DNA of 64,000 nt, taken from positions 5,963 through 69,962 of the forward strand of contig CAJUHR010000018.1 in the NCBI GenBank assembly GCA_910586255.1, written 5' to 3'. Position 1 is the first letter of the stretch. Each line of letters opens with the position of its first letter. Shown here piece after piece: positions 42,519-51,231 of the stretch. Position numbers and translations under genes: made by a program. The notes below the pieces were generated by a model, which worked only from the letters and a program-made list of their open reading frames with translations, did no database searches and was not told the DNA's origin. Source of the DNA: an uncultured Lachnospiraceae bacterium (GTDB lineage Bacteria; Bacillota; Clostridia; Lachnospirales; Lachnospiraceae).

Positions 42519-42662
42519 TTATAGGGAACGACACAATTCTGTTGCCGGGTTTAAAAGCTGCAGAATTTCTTCTTTGGTGTATACATAAGGACTTTTTAAA
42601 AGGGATGCGAGAAAATCAACCATGGCAAGTCGTATTCCGGATTCCTGGATAGAAGTGATATT
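42519..42662 (-). pseudogene. Possible coding remnant in a 436-bp spacer
   Basis: On the minus strand a frame without a start reads SGIRLAMVDFLASLLKSPYV then YTKEEILQLLNPATELC and stops at 42519. Its composition looks protein-like and unlike random spacer, but I cannot name a family. The rest of 42448-42883 is a terminator, AT-rich sequence and a REP-like repeat. Confidence 0.3.
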
Positions 42663-42792
42663 TCCTTTTGAATGGCTTTTAAAATTAGATAAAATGACAT
42701 TTTTTTCGGTTGCATTTTAATTAAAACAAAAAGGAACATGGAAAGTGCTGCAATTAATTATACGGATAAATTCCGAAATTACCTGCGGCGGT

Positions 42793-42890
42793 TCTAAGCG
42801 CCAGTGGCGCTTGTTCAGAACCGACCGAAAGGTCATGTAGACTGGGGAATATGCTTGGCCCCATAACGTTACTGGCTCCTTGTTCAGAAC
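42793..42890. repeat. Compound REP-like repeat at the LUD gene 3' end
   Basis: GGTTCT-AAGCGCCA-g-TGGCGCTT-gttc-AGAACC (42793-42824 region) is followed by CCGAAAGG and then GGCCCCATAACGTTACTGGC (42866-42885), whose complement GCCAGTAACGTTATGGGGCC matches 21572-21592. A second GTTCAGAACC lies at 42881-42890 and overlaps the LUD stop codon. Confidence 0.55.
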
Positions 42891-43528
42891 CCCAGCTCCT
42901 CCCCCACCAGCACCACCTTAATTTTCCCTGCCGGCCGGCAGATCCGGGTGCGGACCATGGAGGCGCAGATACTGGTTTTGCTTAAGCAATCGGCGCAGGT
43001 TCCGGTGACGGTGCAGGGATTGTCATTCTGAAATCGCTGGGCGTTGATTGGGGCCGCGATGGAGCGGGCGCGGACACAGGCATCCTCAATGGTCTTTGTA
43101 ACTTTGTTCATGCCGGCCACCACGATCACGCTTTTGGGACCGTAAATTAGGGCGGCCACCCGGTTGCCGTTGCCGTCAATGTTGTAGAGCTGTCCGTCCT
43201 CGCTGATGGCATTGCTGCTCATCAAGTAGGTGCCGCAGAGAAGAGCCTTTCGCATCAGCTCCTGGCCTTCCTCCGGCGTGGCGGCGGTGGCCCGGTCAAT
43301 GACCGGGTTAGTCTCTTTTACCTTTTCGATAATCCCTAACTGGGCTAAGGTGGCAGAGCCGCCCCAGGAAACCGTGTCCCCGGCAGGAATCAGGGAGAGA
43401 ACCTGCTCTACGGCCTCCTGGCCGGTGGGACAGTAAAAGGCTTCAAAATGGCGGCGTTTTAAAGCCTCCGCCACTTTAGGGCCCAACTTGTCAAAGCGTT
43501 TTTCCAAAGGGGTTGTGCGTTCGTTCAT
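42884..43528 (-). CDS. LUD-domain (LutC/DUF162-like) protein
   Basis: A 214-residue LUD-domain protein (AGDTVSWGGSATLAQLGIIEKV, IYGPKSVIVVAGMNKVTKTI). The Cys-rich tail NPCTVTGTCADCLSKTSIC is typical of the stand-alone branch. LutC is part of an L-lactate oxidising complex, but no LutA/LutB genes are adjacent, so the role here is uncertain. It is followed on the same strand by endonuclease IV upstream. Confidence 0.82.
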   Translation of the reverse strand: MNERTTPLEKRFDKLGPKVAEALKRRHFEAFYCPTGQEAVEQVLSLIPAGDTVSWGGSATLAQLGIIEKVKETNPVIDRATAATPEEGQELMRKALLCGTYLMSSNAISEDGQLYNIDGNGNRVAALIYGPKSVIVVAGMNKVTKTIEDACVRARSIAAPINAQRFQNDNPCTVTGTCADCLSKTSICASMVRTRICRPAGKIKVVLVGEELGF

Positions 43529-43564
43529 GATTTACCTCCTGTGATGATTGATGTTGGTGAGTTC

Positions 43565-44425
43565 CTAGTACTGCTGCCCGGCGGGGATCGGCAGACGGCA
43601 GTAATTCTCCCGCATCAGGGCGATCTCCGCCTGGTAGCCATTGAGGTCATTGGGCGTTTCCAGATAAAAGGGAAGGTGCCTTAAGGCCGGGTGATTCACA
43701 ACCCGGACGAGGGCCTCCTTTCCAATATGGCCTTCGCCGATTTTGGCATGGCGGTCCTTGTGAGAGCCCAAGGGGTTTAAGCTGTCGTTTAAATGAATAG
43801 CCTTTAAGCGGGAGAGGCCGATCACCTGATCAAATTCATGGATCACCTCATCCAAATGGTTCACAATATCGTAGCCGCCATCCCACACATGGCAGGTGTC
43901 CAGACAGACTCCCATATGGTCGTTTAAATTTACCCGGTCCAAAATTTCCCGCAGTTCCTCAAAGGTCCTTCCCACCTCGCTTCCCTTGCCGGACATGGTC
44001 TCTAACAGCACGGTAGTGGTCTGCGTTGGCTCTAAAATCTTATTCAGCATTTCGGCAATGTATGCGATGCCTGTCTCTGCGCCCTGCTTTACATGGCTTC
44101 CGGGATGGAAATTGTAGCAGTTGCCAGGCGTGTACTCCATCCGCCTTAAATCATCCTTCATGGTCTGACAGGCAAAATCCCGCAGATGTTCATCGGCGGA
44201 GCAGGCATTTAAGGTGTAGGGGGCATGGGCCAGGATCCGATGGATTCCCTGCTTCCCGGCGTAGGCCAGGAACGCTTCGATGTCCGAGGGATTGAGCTCC
44301 TTGGCATTCCCTCCTCTTGGATTCCTGGTGAAAAACTGAAATGTGTTGGCATTTATTTTTACGGCCTCCTTGCCCATGGCCAGGTAGCCTTTGGAGGAGG
44401 AGAGATGGCATCCGATTGTCAGCAT
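43565..44425 (-). CDS. nfo: Deoxyribonuclease IV (AP endonuclease)
   Basis: A 286-residue TIM-barrel enzyme that cuts DNA at abasic sites using three zinc ions. Zinc-ligand motifs include LAHAPYTLN, YNFHPGSH, LLETMSGKGSE, CLDTCHVWDGGYD, HLNDSLNPLGSHKDRHAKIGEG and FYLETPND. The start at 44425 (MLTIGCHLSSSKG) follows AAAGGA; an in-frame upstream extension has no ribosome site. Confidence 0.96.
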   Translation of the reverse strand: MLTIGCHLSSSKGYLAMGKEAVKINANTFQFFTRNPRGGNAKELNPSDIEAFLAYAGKQGIHRILAHAPYTLNACSADEHLRDFACQTMKDDLRRMEYTPGNCYNFHPGSHVKQGAETGIAYIAEMLNKILEPTQTTTVLLETMSGKGSEVGRTFEELREILDRVNLNDHMGVCLDTCHVWDGGYDIVNHLDEVIHEFDQVIGLSRLKAIHLNDSLNPLGSHKDRHAKIGEGHIGKEALVRVVNHPALRHLPFYLETPNDLNGYQAEIALMRENYCRLPIPAGQQY

Positions 44426-44513
44426 AAAATTTCCTTTCCGATAATGTTTTGGGCGAACGTTTTCTATAAATATATCGTAACGGAGGAAAAAAGTAAATCT
44501 TTTTTTATTGTTT

Positions 44514-44560
44514 CCTGCGGGGTAACAGTTCAATGGTTATCTGAACTGTTACCCCGCAGG
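44514..44560. repeat. Perfect 19-bp inverted repeat (REP-like)
   Basis: CCTGCGGGGTAACAGTTCA (44514-44532), 9-nt loop ATGGTTATC, and the exact complement (44542-44560). It lies between divergent nfo and the HAD gene. Its inner GTAACAGTTCA and GGTTATC loop recur at 35569. Confidence 0.75.
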
Positions 44561-44630
44561 AATTTGCCCCTTGCCTGAATCGGTAAAGGGATGTATAATT
44601 CAGGAAAATAAAGGGAAATGGAGGATAAGG

Positions 44631-45284
44631 ATGATAAGCTTGTGTATATTTGATCTGGATGGTACATTGCTTGATACATTGAAGGCGCTGACCTATACAA
44701 CAAACCTGGTGATGGAGCATTTTGGCCTGGGTCCGGTGGATGAGGAGCATATGAGGAGATTTGTGGGAGACGGCTATAAGATGCAGCTTAAACGGGCGCT
44801 GCGCTTTTGCGGAGATGAGAAGCTGGAGCATCTGGAGGAGAGCTTTCCCGTTTATACGGGATTGTTTGCCAGATATTGCCTGTATCAGGTAAAGCCCTAT
44901 GAGGGGATACCGGAGCTTCTGACAGGACTGAAGGAGCGAAATATCCGGATCGCTGTGCTGTCAAATAAGCCCCATGAGCGGACATTGGAGAATATAGAGA
45001 CCGTTTTCGGAAAAGGGTATTTTGACTATATAGCCGGCGAACAACCGGGGATGCCCAAAAAGCCTGACCCGGCAGGCGTGCTTAAAATTTTGGACACATT
45101 GAAGGTAAAACCGTCTGAATGCCTGTATTTTGGAGACACAAACACAGATATGCGGACAGGCCTGGGAGCCGGGCTGACAACCGTGGGGGTAACCTGGGGA
45201 TTTCGCGACCGAAAGGAGCTGGAAGCATTTCATCCTTCATTTATTATTGACCATCCCCGGCAGGTCCTGGAACAGATTCTCTGA
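44631..45284 (+). CDS. HAD-family hydrolase, phosphoglycolate-phosphatase-like
   Basis: A 217-residue HAD phosphatase. Motif I is FDLDGTLLDT, motif II VLSNKPHE, and motif III/IV KPDPAGVLKILD with YFGDTNTDMRTGLGAG. The cap domain is helical (residues ~15-80), the Gph-like subgroup. GGAGG lies 7 nt before the ATG at 44631. Probably clears 2-phosphoglycolate or another small phosphate ester. Confidence 0.9.
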   Translation: MISLCIFDLDGTLLDTLKALTYTTNLVMEHFGLGPVDEEHMRRFVGDGYKMQLKRALRFCGDEKLEHLEESFPVYTGLFARYCLYQVKPYEGIPELLTGLKERNIRIAVLSNKPHERTLENIETVFGKGYFDYIAGEQPGMPKKPDPAGVLKILDTLKVKPSECLYFGDTNTDMRTGLGAGLTTVGVTWGFRDRKELEAFHPSFIIDHPRQVLEQIL

Positions 45285-45385
45285 TATTTTTTGTTATTTT
45301 TAACCTTGGTTATGGATTTTTTTAGGATTTTAAGGTACTCTGATAGTGAAGGATAAAAACATCAATCACACAGGAGGTATCGACT

Positions 45386-46105
45386 ATGAGCATGGGAAAG
45401 CCAACGAAAATTTACGCAAAGGACAACCCGGAGGTAGCACTGAAGGTTACGAAAGGCCATTTTTCCTCTGACCGTTTTCATATTAATTATTACATTGACA
45501 TGACCTCTTTAAAGATGCGCCGCAAGGATGCTCAGGAGGTGGCAAAGGCCATGGTGTCCCGCTATGTCAGTCGGGTAAATCTGTCAGCCAGTATGTCCCT
45601 GGTAGGCGGAGAAATGGAGCAGCTGATGGCCTCTCTGGCTACAAAGACCCCCATCGATACCATTATCTGTATGGACGGTTGCGAGGTGATCGGGGCTTAC
45701 GTGGCAGAGGAGCTTTCCAATGTGGGTGTCACCACTTTGAACAGTCACCACACCAGCTATATCATCACACCGGAGTTTGATTCCGCCGGCCAGATGGTAG
45801 TTCGGGACAATATCCGCCCGATGATAAAGGACAAGCACGTTTTGGTGGTGTTGGCAACTGCCATGTCCGGAAGAACCATTGCCAAGAGTATTCGCTGCAT
45901 CAATTCTTACGGCGGCATTATTGAGGGGATTTCCGTGATCTTTTCATCAGTGGATGAGATCGATGGATATCCGGTAAACTCTGTGTTTGGCGTATCGGAT
46001 CTTCCTGATTTCCGGCTTTCGGACCCTGCGGACTGTCCGGATTGCAACAATGGTATCAAGCTGGACGCGATTGTCAACAGCTATGGGTATAGCATTTTAG
46101 ATTAA
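45386..46105 (+). CDS. Phosphoribosyltransferase-like protein with CPDC tail
   Basis: A 239-residue protein with a type I PRTase-like core: IICMDGCEVIGAYVAEELS, then HVLVVLATAMSGRTIAKSIR in the position of the PRPP loop, and INSYGGIIEGISVIFSSVD. It ends DCPDCNNGIKLDAIVNSYGYS, where CPDC may bind a metal. It resembles orotate phosphoribosyltransferase-like proteins, but the PRPP loop lacks the usual DD pair (VVLATAMSG), so enzymatic activity is uncertain. AGGAGG lies before the ATG. Confidence 0.75.
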   Translation: MSMGKPTKIYAKDNPEVALKVTKGHFSSDRFHINYYIDMTSLKMRRKDAQEVAKAMVSRYVSRVNLSASMSLVGGEMEQLMASLATKTPIDTIICMDGCEVIGAYVAEELSNVGVTTLNSHHTSYIITPEFDSAGQMVVRDNIRPMIKDKHVLVVLATAMSGRTIAKSIRCINSYGGIIEGISVIFSSVDEIDGYPVNSVFGVSDLPDFRLSDPADCPDCNNGIKLDAIVNSYGYSILD

Positions 46106-46127
46106 AGGCAGCAAAAACTGATACACA

Positions 46128-46173
46128 AAATAAGATCCGATGCCCCCTGATATGGAGGCGCCGGATCTTATTT
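46128..46173. terminator. Bidirectional terminator between PRTase-like and crp-like genes
   Basis: AAATAAGATCCG (46128-46139) and CGGATCTTATTT (46162-46173) form 12-bp arms with T-rich 3' ends on both strands. The stop of the minus-strand regulator lies in the right arm. Confidence 0.8.
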
Positions 46174-46854
46174 AATATCAATCTCATTTTCAATCATTTG
46201 CAGCAGCCGCTTTTCATTGCGAATCACCACAAAGCCCTGTTCTTTTGCAATGCAGCCATCCTTTTTAAGTATGGCCACGATCCGGGAAACCGTTACAGGA
46301 TGGGTACCTAAGTACTTGGACATCTCCAGAAAGCTCATGGTTTTGGGGAGAACCTTTTTTCCGTCTTTGATGATGTGAAAGTCCAGGAGGAGACGGCACA
46401 GGCGGACGCTGGCGCTGTCCTCTAAGGCCTGTTGAAAATGACTTAAAACCTCCTGAAAATTGGCGGCGGTTGCCTGCAAAATCAGACGGTTGAACTTTAG
46501 ATCCTCATCGAGAAGCTTGCGGAAAACAGAGCCTGACATCCGGTGAAGGATGCAGCGGGTCTTGGTCATCTGAACTAAGTGGCTGGGAACCACATTGCCA
46601 GTGATCTGTTGACTGTTGGTGACACTGAGCAGCAAAGCCATAAAGGAGATGATCCGCGGCCCCTTCATATAGAGGTATACCCGTTCCTCTCCACTCCGGG
46701 AGTAGCTCATCAGGGCCACCAGACCGGATTCCAGATAGTAGAGAGAATCGCTCTGGGCCTTATTGTCAGGAGCATAGATAATTTTATTTTTTTCTACGAC
46801 AATCCGTTCCCCATAGGTAAAAAAACAATCAAATAATTCGTTTTTTGTCTCCAT
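46168..46854 (-). CDS. Crp/Fnr-family transcriptional regulator
   Basis: A 228-residue regulator with an N-terminal cyclic-nucleotide-like beta barrel (residues ~15-120, IISFMALLLSVTNSQQI) and a C-terminal winged helix (MSFLEMSKYLGTHPVTVSRIVAILKKDGCI). No Fe-S cysteine cluster of the FNR type is seen. It is divergent from the transporter/sulfotransferase genes and probably controls them. The ligand is unknown. Confidence 0.9.
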   Translation of the reverse strand: METKNELFDCFFTYGERIVVEKNKIIYAPDNKAQSDSLYYLESGLVALMSYSRSGEERVYLYMKGPRIISFMALLLSVTNSQQITGNVVPSHLVQMTKTRCILHRMSGSVFRKLLDEDLKFNRLILQATAANFQEVLSHFQQALEDSASVRLCRLLLDFHIIKDGKKVLPKTMSFLEMSKYLGTHPVTVSRIVAILKKDGCIAKEQGFVVIRNEKRLLQMIENEIDIK

Positions 46855-46891
46855 AGATTTCTTACCGTCCTTGATGTATCATGTGTTGTAT

Positions 46892-47018
46892 CCACACAGT
46901 TGTCTGAGAAACCGTTTTTCTCAGGCAAAACGGGAATTGTGTGATGGCTCTGAATACAGTATATCACTTTTTATCAAATTTTACCATATTTTTAAAAAAA
47001 CTTAACATATGTTATACT
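46892..47018. promoter_or_regulatory. Divergent control region with nested palindrome and PrfA-box-like site
   Basis: A nested palindrome covers 46892-46942: outer CACACAGTT/AATTGTGTG and inner CTGAGAA/TTCTCAG (46904-46924). Near the transporter, TTAACATATGTTAT (47002-47015) matches the Crp/Fnr-type PrfA box (TTAACA-NN-TGTTAA) at all but one base and overlaps a -10-like TATACT (47013-47018). Both are fitting targets for the adjacent regulator. Confidence 0.6.
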
Positions 47019-47077
47019 ATATTAGCCAAACGCATGTTAAAATAATAACAGTAAAAAAGGAATGGAGGTATTTATCA

Positions 47078-48553
47078 ATGAGCAATTCTTCTGTTTCAGT
47101 CAGCAGCAAAGCAATTCATTCCCTGGTGGGAGTGGCGATTATGTTGCTGTTTTGTCATCTTCCCCTGCGGCTGCCGGAGGTGACTCCCATTGGCATGGAG
47201 ATTATAGGGGTATTTATCGGAACCTTATATTTGTGGACCACGGTGGATCCGGTCTGGTCCAGTCTTCTCAGCATCTTTATGGTTGGCGTGTCCAGTTATG
47301 CACCGATGAATCAGGTGCTGTCTGCCGCCTTTGGAAATCCGGTAGTGATCCAGATGCTGTTTTTGATGATTGTTATGAATGCAATGGTTTATAACAAGCT
47401 GACAGCCTACATCGGTCGTTTTTTTCTTACCATGAAGATCAACAGTGGCCGTCCCTGGGTGTTTACGGCCATGTTGATGATAGGCGCCATGCTGATGGCT
47501 GCTTTTGTGGGGCCGTTTTCGCCGATTTTTCTGTTCTGGCCGGTGCTCTACGACATTTTCCAGGAGATCGGCATCAAGAAGGGGGAGAAATATCCCACCA
47601 TTATGCTGATTCTGGTAGCTATCGCCACGCTGCTTGGCTTTCCGGTGCCGCCCTACAGCGGCAATTCTTTGGCCCTGATCGGCAACTATGCCGGCATTAC
47701 GGAAAATATGGGGAACAAGGTGATGATCAACAGCGCGGCTTACCTGGCGGTGGCTTTGATCTATAGTTTTGTGTCCATTGCAGTGATCGTGCTATTCTGC
47801 AAGTATGTGCTGCGGCCGGATGTGTCCAAGCTTAAGAATCTGGATGTGGATATGCTGAAAAAGAATCCCCTTCCTCCGCTGAATGGCAATCAGAAGTTCA
47901 TGGCCATCTCTTTTGTGATTTATATTATGGCCATGCTGCTGCCCAGTATTTTTCCCAAGCTGGGGATCATGCAATTTTTAAGCGCCAACAATTACGGCAT
48001 TGCCTTGGGCTATACAGCGCTCCTTTGCTGTGTCAGCCTTGACAGAAAGAAGCACGAGCCGGTTCTGCCCTTTAACAAGGTGTTGAACAACTTTGCCTGG
48101 GGAACCTTTTTCCTCTGTACAGCAGCGATTCTCCTGGGTAGCGTGCTGACCAATGAGTCCACAGGGATTTCAGCATTTTTAAATACCATCCTGCGGCCCA
48201 TATTCAGCAGCATGTCTCTGGTGGCATTCTATGTGACCCTGTTGGTGATCACTTTGCTGCTGACCAACATTTGCAACAGCTTGGTAGTGGGAATGCTGAT
48301 GCAGCCGGTGATCGCTTCGTTCTGTCTGTCAAGCGGGATTAACTCGGCACCGATCACATCGCTGATCATCATTTTTGTGTTGGCCAGCGCCTCCGTGACG
48401 CCCTCGGCCTCACCCTTTGCGGCCATGATTCACGGCAATAAGGAGTGGCTGAAATCCGGAGAGATTTATAAGCATACCATGATGTTTGCTGTTATTGAGC
48501 TTATTTTGGTGATTGTGGTGGGTATCCCGATTGCATCAGCGCTGATTCACTAG
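47078..48553 (+). CDS. DASS/SLC13-like anion transporter
   Basis: A 491-residue membrane protein with about 12 helices and the two-fold repeat of the divalent-anion:sodium symporter / citrate-transporter superfamily (FPVPPYSGNSLALIG in the first half, ASASVTPSASPFAAMIHGN in the second, each with the SNT-like hairpin position replaced by S-x-S). It should move organic anions such as carboxylates or sulfate esters. The arylsulfate sulfotransferase downstream suggests an aryl sulfate or phenolic substrate, by inference. The ATG at 47078 follows TGGAGG. Confidence 0.85.
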   Translation: MSNSSVSVSSKAIHSLVGVAIMLLFCHLPLRLPEVTPIGMEIIGVFIGTLYLWTTVDPVWSSLLSIFMVGVSSYAPMNQVLSAAFGNPVVIQMLFLMIVMNAMVYNKLTAYIGRFFLTMKINSGRPWVFTAMLMIGAMLMAAFVGPFSPIFLFWPVLYDIFQEIGIKKGEKYPTIMLILVAIATLLGFPVPPYSGNSLALIGNYAGITENMGNKVMINSAAYLAVALIYSFVSIAVIVLFCKYVLRPDVSKLKNLDVDMLKKNPLPPLNGNQKFMAISFVIYIMAMLLPSIFPKLGIMQFLSANNYGIALGYTALLCCVSLDRKKHEPVLPFNKVLNNFAWGTFFLCTAAILLGSVLTNESTGISAFLNTILRPIFSSMSLVAFYVTLLVITLLLTNICNSLVVGMLMQPVIASFCLSSGINSAPITSLIIIFVLASASVTPSASPFAAMIHGNKEWLKSGEIYKHTMMFAVIELILVIVVGIPIASALIH

Positions 48554-48646
48554 TGTTTGTTTGATTTCTTTGGGTACAACGTAATTGTAAGGGTATCTGG
48601 CAGTTACGGGCAACTATATTTTATTTCAATGAAGGAGGAGTTTGCT

Positions 48647-50515
48647 ATGGAAACCATTAAGTATTCATTTTTGCCTTCCATCCTGACCCGTCAGGCAGAA
48701 TCAGAGGAAGCCATGTTGGCAGAGTTTGAGGCTGGTAATTATACCATTGAGAATCCGCTTGTCAAGTATAATCCCTATCTGATCAACCCGCTGGCTGCAG
48801 TGGTGCTTTTTAACACAGAGAAGGAGACGGCTGTGACTGTGACGGTGTTGGGTAAGGAGCATCCCCTGGGAGATATCCGCCATACGTTCCCGAAGGCCAA
48901 GACTCATATTTTGCCTATTCTGGGCCTGTATGCAGATTATGACAATACGGTCGAGATCGAACTGTATCGGGGTTATAAGAAAACCATCCATATCAAGACA
49001 GAGCCTTTGGGCAAAGATGTGCCGAAACTGATTCATATGAATACTACAGCCGGTTATCTGCGGGATCAGATTATTATCATTACACCGGCTCTGACGCAGC
49101 TGGCTACCGGCTTTGACTATCAGGGCGAGATCCGCTGGTATCTGAATATTCCGGTAGTATTTGACTTAAAGCGCTTAAAGAACGGCAATATCTGTGTGGG
49201 TACAGACCGCCTGCTGCAGATTCCTTACTATATGTCCGGAATTTACGAGATGAGCATGGCAGGTAAGGTTTATAAGGAATTTGGAATTCCGGGCGGATAC
49301 CATCATGACCAGTTTGAGATGGAAGATGGCAACCTGCTGGTTCTGACGGAGGATCTGAGAAGCGATACGGTGGAGGATATGTGTGTTCTGGTAGACCGGA
49401 ACACGGGCGAGATTTTAAAGACCTGGGATTATAAGGACTTTTTGGATCCGGGCTGCAGCAAATCAGGTAGCTGGTCTGCCCATGACTGGTTTCATAACAA
49501 TGCCGTGTGGTATGACAAGAATACCAATTCCCTGACCTTCTCGGGACGCCATATTGATTCCATGGTCAATATTGATTATGATACCGGCAAGCTGAACTGG
49601 ATTATCGGCGACCCCACCGGATGGCCGGAAAAGTATCAGAAATATTTCTTTACTCCTGTGGGAGACGGTGAGTTTGACTGGCAGTATGAGCAGCATGCAA
49701 ACCTGATTACCCCGGACGGGGATGTGATGTGTTTTGACAATGGGCATTTCCGTTCCAAGATCCGGGAGCATTACCGCCTGAACAAGGACAATTTCTCCCG
49801 GGGCGTCCGCTACAAGATCAATACGGATGATATGACCATCCGCCAGGTATGGCAGTATGGCAAGGAGCGGGGAGCGGAGTTCTTCTCTTCCTATATCTGT
49901 AATGTGGAATACTATAAGGAAGGCCACTATATGGTTCATTCCGGCGGTATTCAGTATTATAAGGGAGTGGCCTCTGAACAGTTCGCCGCATTGATGCAGG
50001 ACGATCCGGATGTGTCCACCAGAAGCATCACGGTGGAGGTGTTAGATGACCAGGTGATGATGGAGCTGGAGGTGGAGGGGAACTTCTATCGGGCAGAGAA
50101 GCTTCATCTGTACCATGATCAGGAGAATCTTACCATGGGCAAGGGAGTATTTTTGGGCTCCATGGGAGTGACCAAGGAATTTGATACGGATATTCCTCTG
50201 GAGTCCTCCGGTGTCCTGATTCCGGAGAAGTACGGTTCCGAGCTGGTTGAGGAGGATGACCGCTTCACCTACCGGGCAGTCTTTGAGAAAGGGCAGCTGG
50301 TTATGCTGATGTTAGAGCAGGGGGAGGAAAAGCATCGTTATTATATCTCCACGGCCGCTAACAAATTTGAGGCTCTCTGCTGCGGAACCTTTATCAACAA
50401 GGACGGACGCGCCATTATGCTGAGCGTCAACAAGGCGGGACTTTCCGGCGACTATGATGTGCGTGTGATTGTGGATGATGAGAAGTTTGAGACAGGAATT
50501 AAGATTCATTGCTGA
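48647..50515 (+). CDS. Arylsulfate sulfotransferase (PAPS-independent, ASST family)
   Basis: A 622-residue ASST, which moves sulfate directly from one phenyl sulfate to another phenol. Conserved His/Arg of the six-blade propeller are in AHDWFHNNAV (H279, H283), SGRHIDS (R301, H302) and YEQHANL (H350); one of the His should carry the sulfate. Proteobacterial ASSTs are periplasmic with signal peptides. This one has none, as reported for some gut Firmicute enzymes, so it should act in the cytosol. Start chosen at 48647, 7 nt after AAGGAGGAG. It lies 93 bp after the anion transporter. Confidence 0.9.
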   Translation: METIKYSFLPSILTRQAESEEAMLAEFEAGNYTIENPLVKYNPYLINPLAAVVLFNTEKETAVTVTVLGKEHPLGDIRHTFPKAKTHILPILGLYADYDNTVEIELYRGYKKTIHIKTEPLGKDVPKLIHMNTTAGYLRDQIIIITPALTQLATGFDYQGEIRWYLNIPVVFDLKRLKNGNICVGTDRLLQIPYYMSGIYEMSMAGKVYKEFGIPGGYHHDQFEMEDGNLLVLTEDLRSDTVEDMCVLVDRNTGEILKTWDYKDFLDPGCSKSGSWSAHDWFHNNAVWYDKNTNSLTFSGRHIDSMVNIDYDTGKLNWIIGDPTGWPEKYQKYFFTPVGDGEFDWQYEQHANLITPDGDVMCFDNGHFRSKIREHYRLNKDNFSRGVRYKINTDDMTIRQVWQYGKERGAEFFSSYICNVEYYKEGHYMVHSGGIQYYKGVASEQFAALMQDDPDVSTRSITVEVLDDQVMMELEVEGNFYRAEKLHLYHDQENLTMGKGVFLGSMGVTKEFDTDIPLESSGVLIPEKYGSELVEEDDRFTYRAVFEKGQLVMLMLEQGEEKHRYYISTAANKFEALCCGTFINKDGRAIMLSVNKAGLSGDYDVRVIVDDEKFETGIKIHC

Positions 50516-50550
50516 TGAAAATCCAATAAGGTGAGATAATGTAAGACAAG

Positions 50551-50597
50551 GCATGCAGGCCGGGGATGAGGATTCCGGGGTCTGCATGCTTTTGTTT
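50551..50597 (+). terminator. Terminator-like hairpin after the sulfotransferase gene
   Basis: GCATGCAG (50551-50558) pairs with CTGCATGC (50582-50589), with inner CCGG/CCGG pairing, followed by TTTTGTTT. Confidence 0.8.
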
Positions 50598-50712
50598 GAT
50601 GATGAGGAATGATCAGAGTAAAAAGAACATTGACTTCCTGAAAATATTCAGTTAAACTTACAAAAAGCAAACAGGATTTAAAGCAAAAGTCAGACAAAAG
50701 GAGGGACTGCCC

Positions 50713-51198
50713 ATGGGAGCCAATGAATCGAATATGATACATTTTGCCGAAGATGAGGTGATTCTCAGACAAGGTTCTACAGAAAAAGCATTGTATAAAA
50801 TCATACATGGAAAAGCCATTGTCTATTTCAACTATGGCGAGAAAGACGAGTACATGGTGGGCATGCTCTCGGAACAGAGATGCTTTGGCGAGTTATCGAT
50901 TTTATGTGATAAACCCAGCATCTATACGGTGGTAGCCTACGAAGATGTTTTGGTCATGCGTATTCCGGAAGAAAATTTTGATGAGTTTATCAGAAACAAC
51001 AGCGCTAACGCTATCAGTATCATGCGAAATCTGGCCAATACCCTTCTGACCTTTAGCTGTAATGTCAATATGGTATTGGAGGAGCTGAAGGAGGAAAAAA
51101 AGATCAAGCCGGAGGCTTATCAGGATATTACCAGCAAGGTTCGTCTCTACACGGCTTTGGATTCAAAAAATCAGTCGCGTTTTACCACTTCTGTTTAG
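50713..51198 (+). CDS. Stand-alone cyclic-nucleotide-binding-domain protein
   Basis: A 161-residue protein with a cNMP-binding beta barrel (residues ~8-115: VILRQGSTEKALYKIIHGKA, GMLSEQRCFGELSILCDKPS) and a helical tail. The phosphate-binding cassette FGELSIL lacks the Arg that follows in true cAMP binders. There is no DNA-binding domain, so it is not a normal Crp. It may bind a nucleotide or act with the Crp/Fnr regulator 4 kb upstream. An AAAGGAGGG site precedes the ATG. Confidence 0.8.
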   Translation: MGANESNMIHFAEDEVILRQGSTEKALYKIIHGKAIVYFNYGEKDEYMVGMLSEQRCFGELSILCDKPSIYTVVAYEDVLVMRIPEENFDEFIRNNSANAISIMRNLANTLLTFSCNVNMVLEELKEEKKIKPEAYQDITSKVRLYTALDSKNQSRFTTSV

Positions 51199-51231
51199 AC
51201 AGGAAAAAATTGCGAGGCAAATTGCAAGGCC

